Assembly: GCA_034717695.1 (NCBI GenBank)
Contig: JAYELS010000062.1
Location: 1-64,000 of the forward strand
Reading direction: 5' to 3'
DNA from: NAT127 sp034717695
GTDB lineage: Bacteria > Pseudomonadota > Gammaproteobacteria > Pseudomonadales > Porticoccaceae
DNA: 64,000 nt
A program made the translations under genes and the position numbers. Numbering within the stretch: position 1 is the stretch's first letter; the number at the start of each line of letters is the position of its first letter. Below the pieces are notes generated by a model. The model was not told the DNA's origin and did no database searches. It saw only the letters and a program-made list of their open reading frames with translations. Positions 42,307 through 51,800 of this stretch are shown in pieces.

Positions 42307-43602
42307 ATGCTCGATCCCAGACTCGTCCGTTCCGACCCGGAAACCGTTGCCATCGCTCTCGCCAAGCGGGGTTTCAGCCTCGACGTGGCCTGGCTTCGGG
42401 ATCTCGAAGACCAGCGCCGCGCCGCCCAGGAGAGAACCCAGGCTCTCCAGGCGGAGCGCAACGCCTACGCCAAGGCCATGGGCAAGGAGATGGCCGCCGC
42501 CAAGGCCGAGGGCCGGGATCTGGAGCCCCTCAAGGCGAAGGGCGAGGCACTGAAGAATGCTGTTCACGATGCCGAGGCGGAGTTGGAGGCCATTCAGGCC
42601 CGGCTCGAAGCCTACTTGCTGGAAGTCCCCAATACCCCGGATGTCGAGGTGCCGGAGGGCAAGAGCGAGGACGACAATGTCGAGATCCGCCGCTGGGGCG
42701 AGCCCCGCGCCTTCGCTTTCGAGCCTAGGGATCACGTCGATCTCGGCGCCCCCGCCGACCTCCTGGATTTCGAGGCGGCGACCAAGGTGGCCGGCTCGCG
42801 CTTTTCGGTGATGCGGGGGGAGTTCGCCCGCCTGCACCGCGCCCTGATCCAGTTCATGCTCGATACCCATATCGATGGGCACGGCTACCGGGAAGTGTAT
42901 GTGCCCTATATCGTCAACCGGGAGTCGCTGCTGGGCACCGGTCAACTCCCCAAGTTCGCGGCGGACCTGTTCAAGCTCGACGACGAGCGGGAGTTCTACC
43001 TGATCCCCACCGCCGAGGTGCCGGTCACCAATATCCACCGGGACGACATCCTCGTCCCCGAGCAACTGCCGGTGAAGTACGTGTGCCACAGCCCCTGCTT
43101 CCGCAGCGAGGCGGGCAGCTACGGCAAGGACACCCGGGGCCTGATCCGCCAGCACCAGTTCGAGAAGGTGGAACTGGTGCAGTTTGTGCGCCCCGAAGAA
43201 TCCGACGCCGCCCTCGAAGCCCTCACCGGTCACGCCGAGGCGATCCTCAAGAAACTGGGGCTACCCTTTCGCACCATCATCCTCTGCGGCGGCGACATCG
43301 GCTTTTCCGCCGCCCGCACCTACGACATCGAGGTATGGGTGCCGTCCCAGGGCAAGTACCGGGAGATTTCCTCGTGCAGTAACTTCCGCGACTTCCAGGC
43401 CCGCCGCCTCAAGGCCCGCTGGCGCAACCCCGACACCGGCAAGCCGGAGCTGCTCCACACCCTGAACGGCTCCGGCCTCGCCGTGGGCCGCACCCTGCTG
43501 GCCATCGTCGAGAACTTCCAGGAGGCTGATGGCAGCGTGGTGGTGCCGGAGGTGCTGCGCCCCTATATGGGTGGTGTGGAGCGGATCGCCGTTAGCCGTT
43601 GA
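42307..43602 (+). CDS. serS: Seryl-tRNA synthetase
   Basis: 431 residues from ATG 42307 (MLDPRLVRSDPETVA). There is an N-terminal antiparallel coiled-coil arm (about 30-100) that grips the tRNA-Ser long variable arm. The class II catalytic core has motif 2 FRSEAGSYGKDTRGLIRQHQ and motif 3 NGSGLAVGRTLLAIVENFQ. It charges tRNA-Ser, such as the one at 4993. It ends at a heptamer repeat that begins within its stop region. Confidence 0.97.
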   Translation: MLDPRLVRSDPETVAIALAKRGFSLDVAWLRDLEDQRRAAQERTQALQAERNAYAKAMGKEMAAAKAEGRDLEPLKAKGEALKNAVHDAEAELEAIQARLEAYLLEVPNTPDVEVPEGKSEDDNVEIRRWGEPRAFAFEPRDHVDLGAPADLLDFEAATKVAGSRFSVMRGEFARLHRALIQFMLDTHIDGHGYREVYVPYIVNRESLLGTGQLPKFAADLFKLDDEREFYLIPTAEVPVTNIHRDDILVPEQLPVKYVCHSPCFRSEAGSYGKDTRGLIRQHQFEKVELVQFVRPEESDAALEALTGHAEAILKKLGLPFRTIILCGGDIGFSAARTYDIEVWVPSQGKYREISSCSNFRDFQARRLKARWRNPDTGKPELLHTLNGSGLAVGRTLLAIVENFQEADGSVVVPEVLRPYMGGVERIAVSR

Positions 43603-43741
43603 GTTTCACGTTACACGTTGCACGTTTCACGTAAGAGCTGGGGGAGTCACGGGCCAAGCCATCCACCCCATCAAGTCTGGCCTCTGTACTCCCCGACTAC
43701 GGGTGGCACCCGTGTGCAACGTGTAACCTGCAACGTGAAAC
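43603..43741. repeat. Inverted pair of 7-base-period arrays between serS and cysG
   Basis: Left array: GTTTCAC, GTTACAC, GTTGCAC, GTTTCAC (43603-43630). Right array, read on the other strand: GTTTCAC, GTTGCAG, GTTACAC, GTTGCAC (43741-43714). About 83 bases lie between, with a small hairpin ACGGGTG-GCA-CCCGT (near 43699-43713). The two arrays therefore form a long imperfect inverted repeat with a heptamer grain. Confidence 0.9.
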
Positions 43742-43783
43742 TCAACCTGAAACTCCGCAAAGGCTGAAAAGCAAGGCAACCCC

Positions 43784-45190
43784 ATGGACTACCTCCCGCT
43801 GTTCCACAACATCCAGGGCCGCAAGTGCCTGATCGTCGGTGGCGGCGAGACGGCGCTGCGCAAGGTGCGCCCGCTGCTGGAGGCCGGCGCCCGGGTGCAG
43901 GTGGTGGCGCCGGAGATTCGCCAGGGTCTCCGTGAGCTGGCCGACCGGGGCAAGATCCAGGTCAGCCACAAACGCTTTCATCCCAACGACCTCGCCGGCG
44001 CCGTGCTGGTGATCGCCGCCACCGATGAGGGGGCCGTCAACGAACAGGTTTCCCGCTGGGCCCGGGAGCGCAACATTCCGGTCAACGTGGTGGATAACCC
44101 GGCGCTGTGTTCGGTGATTTTCCCCTCCATCGTCGACCGCTCCCCGGTGCAGATCGCCATTTCCACCGGCGGCAGCGGGCCGGTGCTGGCGCGGATGCTG
44201 CGGGGCAGGCTCGAATCCCTGCTCCCCGCCAACCTCGGCAGGTTGGCGCGGCTGGCGGAGCGCTTCCGCCCCCGGGTCAAGGAGAAAATCCCCGCTGAAA
44301 ATGGCCGTCGCGCCTTCTGGGAAGGGATCTTCGAAGGCCCGGTGGCGGAGCTGGTGTACAGCGGTCGGGACGGGGAGGCGGAAGCCGCCCTGGCGAAGGC
44401 CCTGGAGGCCCCCGATCCCCAGCCCCTTGGCGAGGTCTACCTGGTGGGCGGCGGCCCGGGCGACCCGGACCTGCTCACCTTCCGCGCCCTGCGTCTGATG
44501 CAGCAGGCGGATATCGTCCTTTACGACCGGCTGGTGTCGAAGGCGGTCCTCGACCTGGTGCGCCGCGACGCCGAGCGGATCTACGTGGGCAAGACCGCCG
44601 GCGATCACCCCGTCACCCAGGACAATATCAACCGCAAGTTGGTGGAATACGCCCGGGAGGGCAAACGGGTGCTGCGCCTCAAGGGCGGCGATCCGTTTAT
44701 CTTCGGCCGTGGCGGCGAGGAGATCGAACACCTGGCGGAGCACGGCATCCCCTTTCAGGTGGTGCCCGGTATCACCGCCGCGTCCGGCTGCGCCAGCTAC
44801 GCCGGTATTCCCCTCACTCACCGCGATCATGCCCAGTCGGTGCGCTTTATCGCCGGCCACCGCCGGGACGACGAACTCAACCTCCCCTGGCGGGAACTGG
44901 CCGCCCCCGGCCAGACCCTGGTGTTCTACATGGGGCTCAACGGCCTCGAAACCATCTGCCGGGAGCTGGCCGCCGCGGGGATGGGCGCCACCATGCCCGC
45001 GGCGCTGATCGAAAAGGGTACCAGCCCGCGGCAGCGGGTGTTCGTGGGCACCCTGGCGGATCTGCCCGAAAAGGTGCGGGAAGGCCAGGCGAAGGCGCCG
45101 ACCCTGATCATCGTCGGCACGGTGGTCAGTCTGCACCACCGGCTGCGCTGGTTCGGCGGCGCTGATGAAGGAAAGCAAAGCGATGACTGA
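43784..45190 (+). CDS. cysG: Siroheme synthase (trifunctional CysG)
   Basis: 468 residues. The N-terminal ~210 are precorrin-2 dehydrogenase/ferrochelatase (NAD fold CLIVGGGETALRKVRPLLEAGA, then AATDEGAVNEQVSRWARERN). The C-terminal ~250 are uroporphyrinogen-III methyltransferase (VYLVGGGPGDPDLLTFRALR, LRLKGGDPFIFGRGGEE, VPGITAASGCASYAGIPLTHR). It makes siroheme, the cofactor of sulfite and nitrite reductases, and so supports the sulfate assimilation begun by cysH. It overlaps gorA by eight bases. Confidence 0.96.
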   Translation: MDYLPLFHNIQGRKCLIVGGGETALRKVRPLLEAGARVQVVAPEIRQGLRELADRGKIQVSHKRFHPNDLAGAVLVIAATDEGAVNEQVSRWARERNIPVNVVDNPALCSVIFPSIVDRSPVQIAISTGGSGPVLARMLRGRLESLLPANLGRLARLAERFRPRVKEKIPAENGRRAFWEGIFEGPVAELVYSGRDGEAEAALAKALEAPDPQPLGEVYLVGGGPGDPDLLTFRALRLMQQADIVLYDRLVSKAVLDLVRRDAERIYVGKTAGDHPVTQDNINRKLVEYAREGKRVLRLKGGDPFIFGRGGEEIEHLAEHGIPFQVVPGITAASGCASYAGIPLTHRDHAQSVRFIAGHRRDDELNLPWRELAAPGQTLVFYMGLNGLETICRELAAAGMGATMPAALIEKGTSPRQRVFVGTLADLPEKVREGQAKAPTLIIVGTVVSLHHRLRWFGGADEGKQSDD

Positions 45191-46538
45191 GCGATTTGAC
45201 TACGACCTTTTTGTGATCGGCGCCGGTTCCGGCGGTGTGCGCGCCGCCCGCATGGCGGCGGGGCAGGGGGCCCGGGTGGCCATCGCCGAGGAGCGCTATC
45301 TCGGCGGCACCTGCGTCAACGTGGGCTGCGTGCCCAAGAAGTTGTTCGTCTACGCCGCCGAGTTTGCCCACGCATTTCGCGACGCCGGCGGATTCGGCTG
45401 GCGGGTTGGCGAGCCGGCGTTCGACTGGCCCACTTTGCGGGACAACAAGACCCGGGAAATCGAGCGTCTCAACGGCGTCTATGCCCGGCTGCTGGACAAC
45501 GCCGGGGTGGAGCGTATCGAAGGTACCGCCACCCTCGCCGGTCCCCAGGAAGTCAGGGTGGGTGATCGGCAACTGAGTGCCCGCGCCATCCTGATCGCCA
45601 CCGGCGGCTGGCCGTATATTCCCGACTTTCCCGGCCGCGAGTACGTCATTTCCTCCAACGAGGTGTTTTACCTGGAGCGTTTCCCCCGGCGGGTGCTGGT
45701 GGTGGGGGGCGGCTATATCGCGGTGGAGTTCGCCGGTATTTTCCACGGCCTCGGCGCCGAGACCCACCTGGCCTACAGGGGCCCGCTGTTTCTGCGGGGC
45801 TTTGATCGGGATCTGCGGGAGAGCCTCGCCCGGCAGATGGGGGAGCAGAGGGTCAGTCTGCATTTCGACGCCGATGTGGCGGCCATCAGTCGCCAGGGGG
45901 ACGGGGCGCTCGCGGTCCGCTTTGCCGACGGCCAGACCCTGGTGGTGGACACTGTGATGTACGCCACCGGGCGCCGTCCCAACACCGCCGGGCTCGGCCT
46001 TGAAAATACCCGCGTCGAAGTGGCGGACAACGGCGCCATCCGGGTGGACGACCAGTTCCGCACGGCGGAGCCGTCGATCTTTGCCCTGGGGGATGTGATC
46101 GACCGATTCCAGCTCACCCCCGTGGCCATCGGCGAGGCCATGGTGCTGGTGGACAACCTTTTCAACGGCGCCGACAGGACCATGGATTACGACGCCATCC
46201 CCACCGCCGTGTTCAGCCAGCCCGCCATTGGCACGGTGGGGTTGAGCGAGGAGGCGGCCCGGGAGCGGTATGGAGACATCCGCGTCTACCGCACCGAATT
46301 CCGCCCCATGAAGCAGACCCTCGCGGGGGGCAGCGACAGGGTGCTGATGAAGCTGGTGGTGGACAACGCCAGTGATCGGGTGCTCGGCTGCCATATGCTG
46401 GGGGAGGGGGCCGGGGAGATCATCCAGGGCCTCGCCGTGGCCATGAAGGCCGGCGCCACCAAGGCCGACTTCGACCGCACCCTGGGCATCCACCCGACAG
46501 CGGCGGAAGAGTTTGTTACCATGCGAACCCCGATTTGA
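45183..46538 (+). CDS. gorA: Glutathione-disulfide reductase
   Basis: 451 residues from ATG 45183, with AAGGA ten bases upstream inside the end of cysG; an in-frame ATG at 45165 is less likely. It has FAD motif FVIGAGSGGVRAARMAA, redox-active GGTCVNVGCVPKKLF, NADPH motif VVGGGYIAVEFAGIFHGLGAE and the C-terminal HPTAAEEFVTMR with the catalytic His-Glu. It is the cytosolic glutathione reductase type. It is coupled to cysG upstream; a heptamer array follows the stop. Confidence 0.95.
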   Translation: MTERFDYDLFVIGAGSGGVRAARMAAGQGARVAIAEERYLGGTCVNVGCVPKKLFVYAAEFAHAFRDAGGFGWRVGEPAFDWPTLRDNKTREIERLNGVYARLLDNAGVERIEGTATLAGPQEVRVGDRQLSARAILIATGGWPYIPDFPGREYVISSNEVFYLERFPRRVLVVGGGYIAVEFAGIFHGLGAETHLAYRGPLFLRGFDRDLRESLARQMGEQRVSLHFDADVAAISRQGDGALAVRFADGQTLVVDTVMYATGRRPNTAGLGLENTRVEVADNGAIRVDDQFRTAEPSIFALGDVIDRFQLTPVAIGEAMVLVDNLFNGADRTMDYDAIPTAVFSQPAIGTVGLSEEAARERYGDIRVYRTEFRPMKQTLAGGSDRVLMKLVVDNASDRVLGCHMLGEGAGEIIQGLAVAMKAGATKADFDRTLGIHPTAAEEFVTMRTPI

Positions 46539-46605
46539 GTTGCAGGTGACAGGTTCCGGGTAAAAGCCGTCGCACCTGCGCCCTGCAACCTGTTGTTTGC
46601 AACCC
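46539..46605. repeat. Degenerate 7-base-period array after gorA
   Basis: GTTGCAG, GTGACAG, GTTCCGG, GTAAAAG begin directly after the gorA stop. A matching set (GTTGCAA, ACAACAG, GTTGCAG, GGCGCAG, GTGCG) runs on the opposite strand from 46604 down. It has the same inverted layout as 43603-43741, but more diverged. Confidence 0.75.
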
Positions 46606-46637
46606 AGCCAATCCCGTATCCAACCCCGAGAACCACC

Positions 46638-47483
46638 ATGAATTTCACCGGAACAGAACGCTACGTGGCCACCGACGACCTGCGGATGGCCGTGGATGCC
46701 ACCGTGGCCTTGAAGCGCCCCCTGCTGATCAAGGGCGAGCCGGGCACCGGCAAGACCATGCTGGCGGAGGAGGTGGCCGCTGCCCTCGGCCTGCCATTGA
46801 TCGCCTGGCACATCAAGTCCACCACCAAGGCCCAGCAGGGCCTGTATGAATACGACGCGGTGTCGCGCCTTCGGGACTCCCAGCTCGGCGACGAGAAGGT
46901 CCACGATATCCGCAATTACATCCGCAAGGGCAAGCTGTGGGAGGCGTTCGAATCCGACGGCCAGTGCGTGCTGCTGATCGACGAAGTGGACAAGGCGGAT
47001 ATCGAATTCCCCAACGACCTGCTGCTGGAGCTCGACCGCATGGAGTTTCACGTCTACGAGACGGGGGAGACCATCCGCGCCAAAAAGCGCCCCATCGTGA
47101 TCATCACCAGCAACAACGAGAAGGAGCTGCCGGACGCCTTCCTGCGCCGCTGCTTCTTCCACTTCATCAAGTTCCCGGGCCGGGACACCATGGAGGAGAT
47201 CGTCCGGGTGCACTTCCCGGAGATCAAGAAAACCCTGGTGAGCGAGGCCCTGGACATGTTCTTCGACCTCCGTGACATCCCGGGCCTCAAGAAAAAGCCC
47301 TCCACCTCGGAGCTCATCGACTGGCTCAAGCTGCTGCTGTCCGACGATATCCCCGACGATATCCTCAAGAACCGCGACCCCACCAAGGCCATCCCGCCCC
47401 TCTACGGGGCGCTGCTCAAGAACGAGCAGGATGTCCACCTGCTGGAAAGGCTGGCGTTCATGGCCCGCCGGGAAGGCCGTTGA
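46638..47483 (+). CDS. MoxR-family AAA+ ATPase
   Basis: 281 residues from ATG 46638. One AAA+ domain: Walker A LLIKGEPGTGKTMLAEEVA near residue 30, Walker B CVLLIDEVDKADIEFPN near 110, sensor 1 VIITSNNEKELPDAFLRRC, and a helical lid. MoxR ATPases act as chaperones that activate or load cofactors into partner enzymes, together with a VWA protein encoded next door, exactly as here (TGATG junction). The client is unknown, because no oxidase, dehydrogenase or Rubisco gene is adjacent. Confidence 0.88.
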   Translation: MNFTGTERYVATDDLRMAVDATVALKRPLLIKGEPGTGKTMLAEEVAAALGLPLIAWHIKSTTKAQQGLYEYDAVSRLRDSQLGDEKVHDIRNYIRKGKLWEAFESDGQCVLLIDEVDKADIEFPNDLLLELDRMEFHVYETGETIRAKKRPIVIITSNNEKELPDAFLRRCFFHFIKFPGRDTMEEIVRVHFPEIKKTLVSEALDMFFDLRDIPGLKKKPSTSELIDWLKLLLSDDIPDDILKNRDPTKAIPPLYGALLKNEQDVHLLERLAFMARREGR

Positions 47484-48658
47484 TGCTCCTCAACTTCTTC
47501 GACGGGCTGCGCAAGGCCGGGGTGCCGGTCTCGATCCAGGAGTTGCTGACCCTGTTCAGCGCCCTGGAGCAGCGCCTGGCCTTTGCCAGTGTCGACGATT
47601 TCTATCTGCTGGCCCGCACCTGCATGGTCAAGGACGAGAAGTACTACGACCGCTTCGACCGCGCCTTTGCGCTCTATTTCAAGGAGCTGGAGAGCCTCGA
47701 CCAGGTGCTGGAATTCCTCATTCCCGAGCACTGGCTCCGGGAGGAGTTCCGCAAGCAGCTCAGCGACGAGGAAAAGGCCCAGATCGAGACCCTGGGCGGT
47801 CTTGAAAAGCTCATCGAAACCTTCAAGGAGCGCCTCGCCGAGCAGCAGGCCAAGCACAAGGGCGGCAACAAATGGGTGGGCACCGGCGGCACCTCGCCGT
47901 TCGGCAATGCCGGCTATCACCCCGAGGGCATCCGCGTCGGTGGCGAGAGCGAGCAGAAGCGCGCCGCCAAGGTGTGGGAGCAGCGGGAATACCGCAACCT
48001 CGACGACTCGGTGGAACTCGGCACCCGTAACATCAAGGTGGCCCTGCGCCGGCTGCGCCAGTTTGCCCGCTCCGGCGCCAACGAGGAGCTGGACCTCGAC
48101 GACACCATCAACGCCACCGCCAGGAACGCCGGGCTCCTGGATATCAAGATGGTGCCGGAGCGCCACAATGCGGTGAAGGTGCTGGTGTTCTTCGATGTGG
48201 GCGGCTCCATGGACAGCCACGTGCGCATCTGCGAGGAGCTGTTCTCGGCGGTGCGCACCGAGTTCAAGCACCTGGAGTACTACCACTTCCACAACATGCT
48301 CTACGACTATGTGTGGCGCGACAGCAAGTTGCGCCACCAGGAGCGCATCAACACCTGGGATCTGCTGCACACCTACGGCGCCGACTACAAGGTCATCGTG
48401 GTGGGGGATGCCTCCATGTCCCCCTTCGAGATCACCACCCCCGGCGGCAGTGTGGATTATTTCAACGAGGAGCCGGGGGCGGTGTGGATGCAGCGCCTCA
48501 CCAACACCTACGAAAAGCTGGTGTGGCTCAATCCGGTGAAGCAGAACTTCTGGGAGTACACCGCATCGATCCGGCTGGTGAACCAACTGGTGGACAATCG
48601 CATGTATCCCCTCACCCTGGCGGGGCTGGAGGATGCGGTGCGGTATCTGGCGCGGTAG
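47483..48658 (+). CDS. VWA-domain (CoxE-like) partner of the MoxR ATPase
   Basis: 391 residues from ATG 47483, overlapping the ATPase stop as TGATG. There is an N-terminal helical half with a charged segment (ERLAEQQAKHKGGNK) and a Gly-rich linker. The C-terminal half is a von Willebrand A domain whose metal site reads VFFDVGGSMDSH: DxGxS instead of the usual DxSxS. CoxE/CbbO/NorD-like proteins work with MoxR ATPases in metalloenzyme activation. No signal peptide, so it is cytosolic. Its conservation as a pair supports a joint function. Confidence 0.85.
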   Translation: MLLNFFDGLRKAGVPVSIQELLTLFSALEQRLAFASVDDFYLLARTCMVKDEKYYDRFDRAFALYFKELESLDQVLEFLIPEHWLREEFRKQLSDEEKAQIETLGGLEKLIETFKERLAEQQAKHKGGNKWVGTGGTSPFGNAGYHPEGIRVGGESEQKRAAKVWEQREYRNLDDSVELGTRNIKVALRRLRQFARSGANEELDLDDTINATARNAGLLDIKMVPERHNAVKVLVFFDVGGSMDSHVRICEELFSAVRTEFKHLEYYHFHNMLYDYVWRDSKLRHQERINTWDLLHTYGADYKVIVVGDASMSPFEITTPGGSVDYFNEEPGAVWMQRLTNTYEKLVWLNPVKQNFWEYTASIRLVNQLVDNRMYPLTLAGLEDAVRYLAR

Positions 48659-48659
48659 A

Positions 48660-48800
48660 GCGTCACAACCACCAGGTGGTTGTCCTAGCCGCATTACCTC
48701 GGGGGGCGTTCGAGCCTACAGGGACGTATTCACGGCCTGTCTCGAAAGCCTCCCGGGGTGATGGCCGGGGCGACCCAGGGTCTCGCCCGTGAATCTCCAG
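48660..48800. repeat. Intergenic inverted element before hrpA
   Basis: A 9-base-arm palindrome ACAACCACC-A-GGTGGTTGT (48665-48683) is followed by an imperfect long inverted repeat bounded by ATTCACGG (near 48729) and CCGTGAAT (near 48790), with TCGAGCCTACAGGGACGTATT next to the left arm. It looks like a dispersed intergenic repeat unit of the kind common in marine gamma-proteobacteria. That identification is from memory of the motif, not a search. Confidence 0.55.
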
Positions 48801-48829
48801 CCCCAGTATCGACTTTTGATGGTATTTGC

Positions 48830-51800
48830 TTGAATCCACCACAGCCCCCAAACCCCTCCGGCAGCGAGCCGTCCCGCTGGGAGGACTGCCTGATCGCCGA
48901 TCGCCACGGCTTCGAACGCCAGTGGCGGTCGATCCAGGAGCGCCAGCGCCAGGGCAAGCCGGTGGACAAGGCCCAGGCGCGCCTCGACGCCGCCGTCGCC
49001 CGCTCCCGGGAGCAGGTGGCGCGGCGCCGCGCCGGGGTGCCGGTGATCACCTACCCCGATGATCTGCCCATCGCCCAGAAGCGGGACGCCATCATCGCCG
49101 CGCTGCAACAGTCCCAGGTGGTGGTGGTGGCCGGCGAGACGGGCTCCGGCAAGACCACCCAGCTCCCCAAGATCTGCCTGGAACTCGGCCGCGGCGTCAC
49201 CGGCATGATCGGCCACACCCAGCCCCGGCGCATCGCCGCCCGCACCGTGGCGCAGCGCATCGCCGAGGAGCTCAACAGTCCCCTCGGCGACATGGTGGGC
49301 TACCAGGTGCGCTTCACCGAACAGGTGGGGGAGGGCAGCCACATCAAGCTGATGACCGACGGCATACTGCTCGCGGAAATCCAGCACGACAGGTACCTGA
49401 CCCGCTACGACACCCTGATCATCGACGAGGCCCACGAGCGCAGCCTCAACATCGACTTTCTGCTCGGCTACATCAAGCAACTGCTGCCCAAGCGCCCCGA
49501 CCTGAAAGTCATCATCACCTCCGCCACCATCGACGTGGCGCGCTTTTCCCGCCATTTCGACGACGCGCCCATGGTGGAGGTGTCGGGCCGCACCTATCCT
49601 GTGGAGGTGCTGTACAGGCCCCCGGCGGAAGCCGACGAGGATCTGTACGGCGCCATCGTCGAGGCGGTCCACGAGGTGATGGCCCTGCCCAAGCGGGGGG
49701 ATATCCTGGTGTTCCTCAGCGGCGAGCGGGAGATCCGCGAAACCGCCAACCAGTTGCGCCGCGCCGAGCTGCGGGATGTGGAGGTGGTGCCCCTTTATGC
49801 GCGCCTGAGCCTCAAGGACCAGACCCGGGTATTCCAGCCCCACCGGGGCACCCGCATCATTCTCGCCACCAATGTGGCGGAAACCTCCATCACCGTGCCG
49901 GGCATTCGCTATGTGATCGACACCGGCCTGGCTCGCATCAGCCGCTACAGCTATCGCACCAAGGTGCAGCGCCTGCCGGTGGAGGCCATCTCCCAGGCCA
50001 GTGCCAACCAGCGGGCCGGGCGCTGCGGCCGGGTGTCCGACGGGGTCTGTGTGCGTCTCTACGCCGAGGAGGATTTCGCCGGCCGCCCGGCCTTTACCGA
50101 CCCGGAGATCGTGCGCACCAACCTGGCGTCGGTGATCCTGCGCATGCTGCACCTGCGCATCGGCGACGTGCGCCACTTCCCCTTCGTGGATGCCCCGGAT
50201 TCCCGCCTCATCAACGACGGCTTCCAGCTGCTCTCGGAGCTGGGGGCGGTGGATGCCAGGGGCGAACTGACACCCCTCGGTGTGCAGCTGAGCACCCTGC
50301 CGGTGGACCCGCGCCTCGGCCGCATGCTGCTGGCGGCCAGCCGCGAGGGGTCCCTGCGGGAAGTGCTGGTGATCGTCTCCGCCCTGAGCCTCCAGGACCC
50401 CCGGGAGCGCCCGGCGGACAAGCGCCAGGCGGCGGACGAGAAGCACCGCCAGTGGCACCACAGGGAATCGGACTTCCTCGCCCTGGTGAACCTCTGGAAT
50501 CATTTCGAGGAAAAGCGCCAGGAGCTCTCCGGCAACCAGTTCAGCCGCTACTGCCACGGCCAGTTTGTCTCCTACCTGCGGATGCGGGAGTGGCGGGATC
50601 TGGAGCACCAGTTGCGCCTTGCCTGCCGCCAGCTGGGCCTTAAGGAAAACCGCGAGCCCGCCGGTTATGACGGGGTGCACCGGGCCCTGCTGGCGGGTTT
50701 GCTCGGCCATATCGGCTTTCGCCACGAGGAGCGGGAATTTCTCGGCGCCCGCAACCGCAAGTTCCACATCTTCCCCGGCTCCGGTCTTGCCAGGAAACCG
50801 CCGAAATGGCTGATGGCAGCGGAGCTGATCGAAACCAGCAGGCTCTACGCCCACCAGGTGGCCCGCATCGAGCCGGAATGGCTGGTGGACCTCGCCGCCC
50901 ATCTGGTGCGCAGAAGCCACAGCGAGCCCTATTACGACCCCCGCCGGGGCCAGGTAATGGCCTTCGAGAAGCAGACCCTGTTCGGCCTCACCATCGTCGA
51001 TCGCCAGCGGGTGGCGTACGCCGCCATCGATCCGGCCATGGCCCGGGAAGTCTTCATCCGCGGCGCCCTGGTGGCGGATCAGTACCGGGGCAAGGGGGCC
51101 TTCGCGGGCCACAACCGCCAGCTGTTGAAGGAACTGGCGGAGCTGGAGGATCGCCTGCGGCGGGGGGACCTGGTGGTGGACGAAGGGGTGTTGTACAACT
51201 TCTACGACGAGCGGATACCGGGGGACATCGTCGGCCTCACCGCCTTCGAAGCCTGGCGCAAGCAGGCGGAGCGGGACAATCCCCGCCTGCTGTGGCTGGA
51301 CCGGGCGACCCTGGTGAGCGCCGCCGACATCCAGCAGGCGGAGAGCCAGTTCCCCAAGAGCCTCTCCTGGCAGGAGCGGGAGTACCGGCTGAGCTATCGC
51401 TTCGAGCCGGGTCACCCCAACGACGGCCTCACCGTCCATATTCCCGCGCCGCTCATTCACGAAGTGCCGGCCCACCGCTTCGAGTGGCTGGTGCCGGGGA
51501 TGCTCAGGGACAAGTGCATCGCCCTGGTCAAGGGCCTGCCCAAGGCCCTGCGCAAGCAGTTCGTGCCGGTGCCCGATTACGTCGACAAGGCCCTCGCCAC
51601 CCTGGTGGCGGACAACAGGCCCCTCGGCCCCGCCCTCGGTGAGCAGCTCAGACGCCACACCGCCATCGCCGTTCCCCCTGACGCCTGGGACGAGGCCGGC
51701 CTCGACCCCTTCTACCGCATTACCTATCGCCTCGACGACGAGCGCGGCCAGTTGGTGGAACAGGGCAAGGACCTCGCCGTACTCAAGGACGCCCACCGGG

